Under the pieces are notes generated by a model that saw only the letters and a list, made by a program, of their open reading frames with translations, did no database searches and was not told where the DNA came from. The position numbers and the translations under genes were made by a program. Positions 61,233 to 64,000 of a DNA stretch of 64,000 nt are shown in pieces (the first letter of the stretch is position 1; each line of letters opens with the position of its first letter). Source of the stretch: Anaerolineaceae bacterium (GTDB lineage: Bacteria; Chloroflexota; Anaerolineae; Anaerolineales; Anaerolineaceae); the NCBI GenBank assembly GCA_016927865.1, contig JAFGLU010000132.1, positions 18,022 through 82,021 of the forward strand, in the 5' to 3' direction.

Positions 61233-61332
61233 GTAGAAACATCTAAAGTAAGTACGTTAGGCCAGCCAGGTTTATTCCGAAAAAAAATAGATCGGAAGTG
61301 TATAATCAACCCTGAAGGAACCACCCGCTCAC

Positions 61333-62367
61333 ATGCTGCCCACGCTTCCCCAATTTGGCGTTTTTCTCCTCCTCGCCACCGGCTCTTACGGGCTAGTGTT
61401 CCTCATCCGTGCCTGGGCCCAGCGCCAGCACATTCTCGATATCCCCAACCAGCGCAGCTCGCATTCCGCCCCCACCCCGCGCGGCGGCGGCCTGGCTGTA
61501 GTCATTCTAACCCTCGTCGTTGTGCTCATCTACAGCATTTCCGGCGGCGGTTGGAAACACAGCCTCGTCTACATCCTGTCGGGCATCGTCATCGCTTTCC
61601 TCGGCTGGCGCGACGACGTCACCTCGCTGTCTGCCCGCTTTCGCATCACCATCCAGAGTCTGGTCGCCCTGACGGTCATCCTGGTGATGGGTTACTTCGA
61701 ATCGGTCACCATCCCCCTCTTTGGCGAACTGCGCCTGGGCCTGGTAGGCATCCCCATCACCCTCCTATGGATCGTCGGCCTCACTAACGCTTACAACTTC
61801 ATGGACGGCATCGACGGTATCGGTGGCGGCACAGCCTTTGCCGCCGCCTTGGGCTGGATGCTCCTTTCCCGCTCCGGTCTGCCCAACGACCTGGCCTTCT
61901 GGATTGCTTTGACGGTGGCAGCCTCCAGCCTGGGCTTCCTCGGCCACAACTGGCCCCCCGCGCGCATCTTCATGGGCGACGTGTGCAGCACCTTCCTCGG
62001 CTTCACCTTCGCCGTGCTGCCCCTCCTGTCAGCCTCCTCCGGCGGCGACCCTCTCATGATGGGCACCTGCATCCTGTGGGCCTTCATCATGGACGCCGGC
62101 ATCACCTTCATCCGCCGCGGCCTCAAAGGCGAGCGCGTCTTCTCTGCCCACCGCACCCACGTTTACCAGAAGCTGGTTATCAGCGGCTTCGCCCATGCGC
62201 CCATCAGCCTGCTGTATATCCTTCTCACCTTTACCGGCGTTGCCCTGGCCCTGGCCTGGACCCAACAGGCGCCCGCCGCCCCCGCCTTGATCATCATCGG
62301 CCTGCCGCTGCTGTGGGTCGTCATCGCCCTGTATACTGCCCGGCGCAGCCATGCACAGAAAGATTAA
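61333..62367 (+). CDS. WecA/MraY-type phosphoglycosyltransferase
   Basis: The 344-residue integral membrane enzyme has about ten segments and the family blocks DIPNQRSSHSAPTPRGGG (cytoplasmic loop after TM1), GWRDDVTSLSARFRI (Asp-Asp), YNFMDGIDGIGGG, GFLGHNWPPARIFMGDVCST and AHRTHVYQKL. It transfers a sugar-1-phosphate to undecaprenyl phosphate, starting a repeat unit of a surface glycan. The pattern fits WecA/WbpL-like rather than MraY. The downstream heparinase-like gene begins inside its 3' end (17-bp overlap), so the two are co-translated. Confidence 0.9.
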   Translation: MLPTLPQFGVFLLLATGSYGLVFLIRAWAQRQHILDIPNQRSSHSAPTPRGGGLAVVILTLVVVLIYSISGGGWKHSLVYILSGIVIAFLGWRDDVTSLSARFRITIQSLVALTVILVMGYFESVTIPLFGELRLGLVGIPITLLWIVGLTNAYNFMDGIDGIGGGTAFAAALGWMLLSRSGLPNDLAFWIALTVAASSLGFLGHNWPPARIFMGDVCSTFLGFTFAVLPLLSASSGGDPLMMGTCILWAFIMDAGITFIRRGLKGERVFSAHRTHVYQKLVISGFAHAPISLLYILLTFTGVALALAWTQQAPAAPALIIIGLPLLWVVIALYTARRSHAQKD

Positions 62368-64000
62368 AGCCCTCGATTCCCTCCGCCGCCGCTTTGGCCT
62401 GGGCTGGCTAATCTCTCGCTTGGGCTATGCGCTGCGCATGCGCACGGGCATCCTCCGCCTGCAAATTCCGTCTTACCGATGGGTGAGCGCCCCCTTGCGC
62501 CGCTGGCTGCACCCCGACGTGCCCGCCGAGCCAACTGCTTACGCCTCCTGGCGCGAAGCAAATACTCCGGCTTTCGTCTTCGACGAACTACCCGCGTTAA
62601 ATGCGCTTTTACCCTGGGACGCCCGCACTGCGGTCGCCGAAGCAGAACGCATTTTGACCGGCGAGTTCAAGTTCTTCGAGCACCAGTGGTTCCAGCTCGG
62701 CTTTCCCCCCAACTGGACCCTTGACCCGTTGACTCAGAAATACTTTGGCATCACCCAACACTGGACCCAAATTCCCGATGACGGCCCTTATGACATCAAG
62801 TACGTCTGGGAGGCCAGCCGCTTTGCCTTCGTCTTCACCCTCATCCGCGCCTATGCTGCCACCCACGACGAGCGCTTCCCGGCTGCCTTTTGGTCATTGG
62901 TCGAGGACTGGGCCGAGCAAAACCCGCCCGGCATGGGCCCCAATTGGAAGTGCGGGCAGGAAGCCTCCCTGCGCCTTTTAGCCTGGTGCTTTGGCCTGTA
63001 CACCTTCCGAGGTTCCCCTCACACCACCCCCGAGCGCCTGACAAAACTGGCCCAATTCTCCGCTGCCCTGGCCCAGCGCATCTACCGCAACCTCGATTAC
63101 GCCATTTCCACCCGCGCCAACCACATGGTTTCTGAGGCTTTCGGCGTTTGGCTGGCGGGTCTCTTGTTCCCCGAGTTCAAAGACGCGCCGTTGTACCTGA
63201 AAACAGGCCGCGCGTTGCTGGAACAGGCTGCCGGCCAGCAAATCTTCCCCGACGGCGCTTACTCCATGTACTCGGTCAACTACAACCGTTTCATCCTGCA
63301 TGTTTACCTGCTGGCCCTGCGCCTGGGTGATCTCAACAAGCAGCCTTTCTCCGAGGACTTGCGCCGGGCCGTTTCCGCCTCGGTCGATCATCTTGCCCAA
63401 CTAATCGACCCCGAATCCGGCCAAATGCCCGAGTACGGCTCCATCGATGGCGCGCTGGTGCTGCCCCTCAACACCTGCGATTACACCGACTACCGCCCCG
63501 TCCTCCAGTTAGGCGCCTGCATCACCCGCGGCGCGCGCCTGTTCCCGCCCGGCCCCTGGGACGAAGACCTGCTCTGGCTGTGCGGCCCGCAAAGTCTGGA
63601 AGCTCCCCTCCAGCCGCCGCAACAACAGGACAGCGCCTTCCCCGATGGCGGCATCTACACCCTGCGCGGCCCCTCCAGCAAGGTTACCATCCGCTGCGCC
63701 TCCCACCGCGAGCGGCCCTCCCATGCCGACCAGCTCCACCTGGACCTATTCTGGCATGGGCAGTCCGTCGCCATCGACGCTGGAACCTATCTGTACAACG
63801 GTTCCGGCATCTGGCAAAACGGCCTGGCCCGCAGCGCCGTGCACAACACCGTCACCGTGGACGGCGAGGATCAAATGCAGCGTCTCACCCGCTTCACCTG
63901 GGGCAATTGGTCAGAAGGTCGTGTGTTGCCATCTGCGCCCACTCTCACTTGGCGCGGCGAGCATGACGGCTACACCCGCCTGCCCGACCCGGTCACCCAC
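62351..64000 (+). CDS. Heparinase II/III-family protein, partial at window end
   Basis: An uninterrupted frame runs from the ATG at 62351 to the last base (550 codons, no stop), so the gene continues beyond the window. The N-terminal alpha/alpha-toroid part includes FFEHQWFQLG, KYVWEASRFAFVFTLIRAY, GPNWKCGQEASLRLLAW and AISTRANHMVSEAFGVW. The later beta part includes SHADQLHLDLFWHG, VAIDAGTYLYNGS and ARSAVHNTVTVDGED, all typical of heparinase II/III-like polysaccharide lyases found in capsule or exopolysaccharide loci. The start overlaps the WecA-like gene by 17 bp. Such proteins are thought to trim uronic-acid polymers; the exact polymer is unknown. Confidence 0.88.
   Translation, partial: MHRKIKALDSLRRRFGLGWLISRLGYALRMRTGILRLQIPSYRWVSAPLRRWLHPDVPAEPTAYASWREANTPAFVFDELPALNALLPWDARTAVAEAERILTGEFKFFEHQWFQLGFPPNWTLDPLTQKYFGITQHWTQIPDDGPYDIKYVWEASRFAFVFTLIRAYAATHDERFPAAFWSLVEDWAEQNPPGMGPNWKCGQEASLRLLAWCFGLYTFRGSPHTTPERLTKLAQFSAALAQRIYRNLDYAISTRANHMVSEAFGVWLAGLLFPEFKDAPLYLKTGRALLEQAAGQQIFPDGAYSMYSVNYNRFILHVYLLALRLGDLNKQPFSEDLRRAVSASVDHLAQLIDPESGQMPEYGSIDGALVLPLNTCDYTDYRPVLQLGACITRGARLFPPGPWDEDLLWLCGPQSLEAPLQPPQQQDSAFPDGGIYTLRGPSSKVTIRCASHRERPSHADQLHLDLFWHGQSVAIDAGTYLYNGSGIWQNGLARSAVHNTVTVDGEDQMQRLTRFTWGNWSEGRVLPSAPTLTWRGEHDGYTRLPDPVTH

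Noticed and set aside
1..64000. CRISPR arrays, tRNA or rRNA genes, integrases and transposases
   Set aside because: I saw no regularly spaced direct repeats, no tRNA cloverleaf-like sequence in the intergenic gaps and no transposase or integrase motifs. A covariance-model scan would be needed to rule out small RNAs.

Overview
The window reads as a chromosomal segment of a Chloroflexota bacterium, most likely class Anaerolineae (probably a metagenome-assembled genome). The grounds are lipoproteins with Pro/Thr/Ala spacers full of PTATP and VEPTA steps, many glycoside hydrolases and sugar ABC importers, YesM/YesN two-component systems, cyclase/NB-ARC regulators, an M32 peptidase, short palindromic repeats and a mostly high-GC, densely packed gene order. 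This is inferred from content; no 16S or other marker gene is present. I found no tRNA, rRNA, CRISPR array, integrase or transposase.

Region 1 (1-6.5 kb): a short LuxR-type regulator, a LarA-family nickel-dependent racemase, and an envelope redox/sulfur unit. That unit is a multiheme c-type cytochrome, interrupted by an in-frame TGA, followed by a lipoprotein with four tandem rhodanese domains. A divergent LysR regulator faces it. Region 2 (6.5-21.3 kb): a Pfa-like secondary-lipid synthase locus. It holds a PfaD-type enoyl reductase, a 2,847-residue KS-AT-ACP-KS-ACP-ACP-ACP-KR-DH megasynthase, an overlapping Sfp-type phosphopantetheinyl transferase, an AT-rich membrane sulfatase-like enzyme, and a divergent acetyl-CoA synthetase with a near-perfect sigma-70 promoter. 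All four carrier domains carry Thr where the phosphopantetheine Ser is expected.

Region 3 (21.3-44.9 kb): glycan degradation and housekeeping. It contains GH63-like, GHL6-like, GH38, GH3 (with PA14) and GH4 enzymes, an ECF sigma factor with a FecR-type partner, a tandem GNAT protein, a repeat-built membrane protein, an AAC(3)-like acetyltransferase, a PHP-domain protein, a patatin, a CPBP protease and an M32 carboxypeptidase. Region 4 (45.1-58.7 kb): one co-directional sugar-sensing and uptake block. It runs cyclase/NB-ARC regulator, YesN-like regulator, YesM-like kinase, a kinase-coupled sugar-binding lipoprotein, a second sugar-binding lipoprotein, a YtfR-like ATPase, a YtfT-like permease, a YjfF-like permease with an unusual extracytoplasmic C-terminal domain, and a lipoprotein. 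Region 5 (58.9-64 kb): start of a surface-polysaccharide locus (GT4 glycosyltransferase, WecA/MraY-type phosphoglycosyltransferase, heparinase II/III-like protein running off the end). An AT-rich gene with a HEPN-like RX4H motif is inserted in it.

Scattered between genes are palindromic elements. Two related families have long stems capped by GCTTCGC. Their inner stems differ between copies but still pair, so structure looks conserved rather than sequence. Gene coordinates include the stop codon. Domain positions are read by eye and approximate; GC statements are visual impressions, not computed values.
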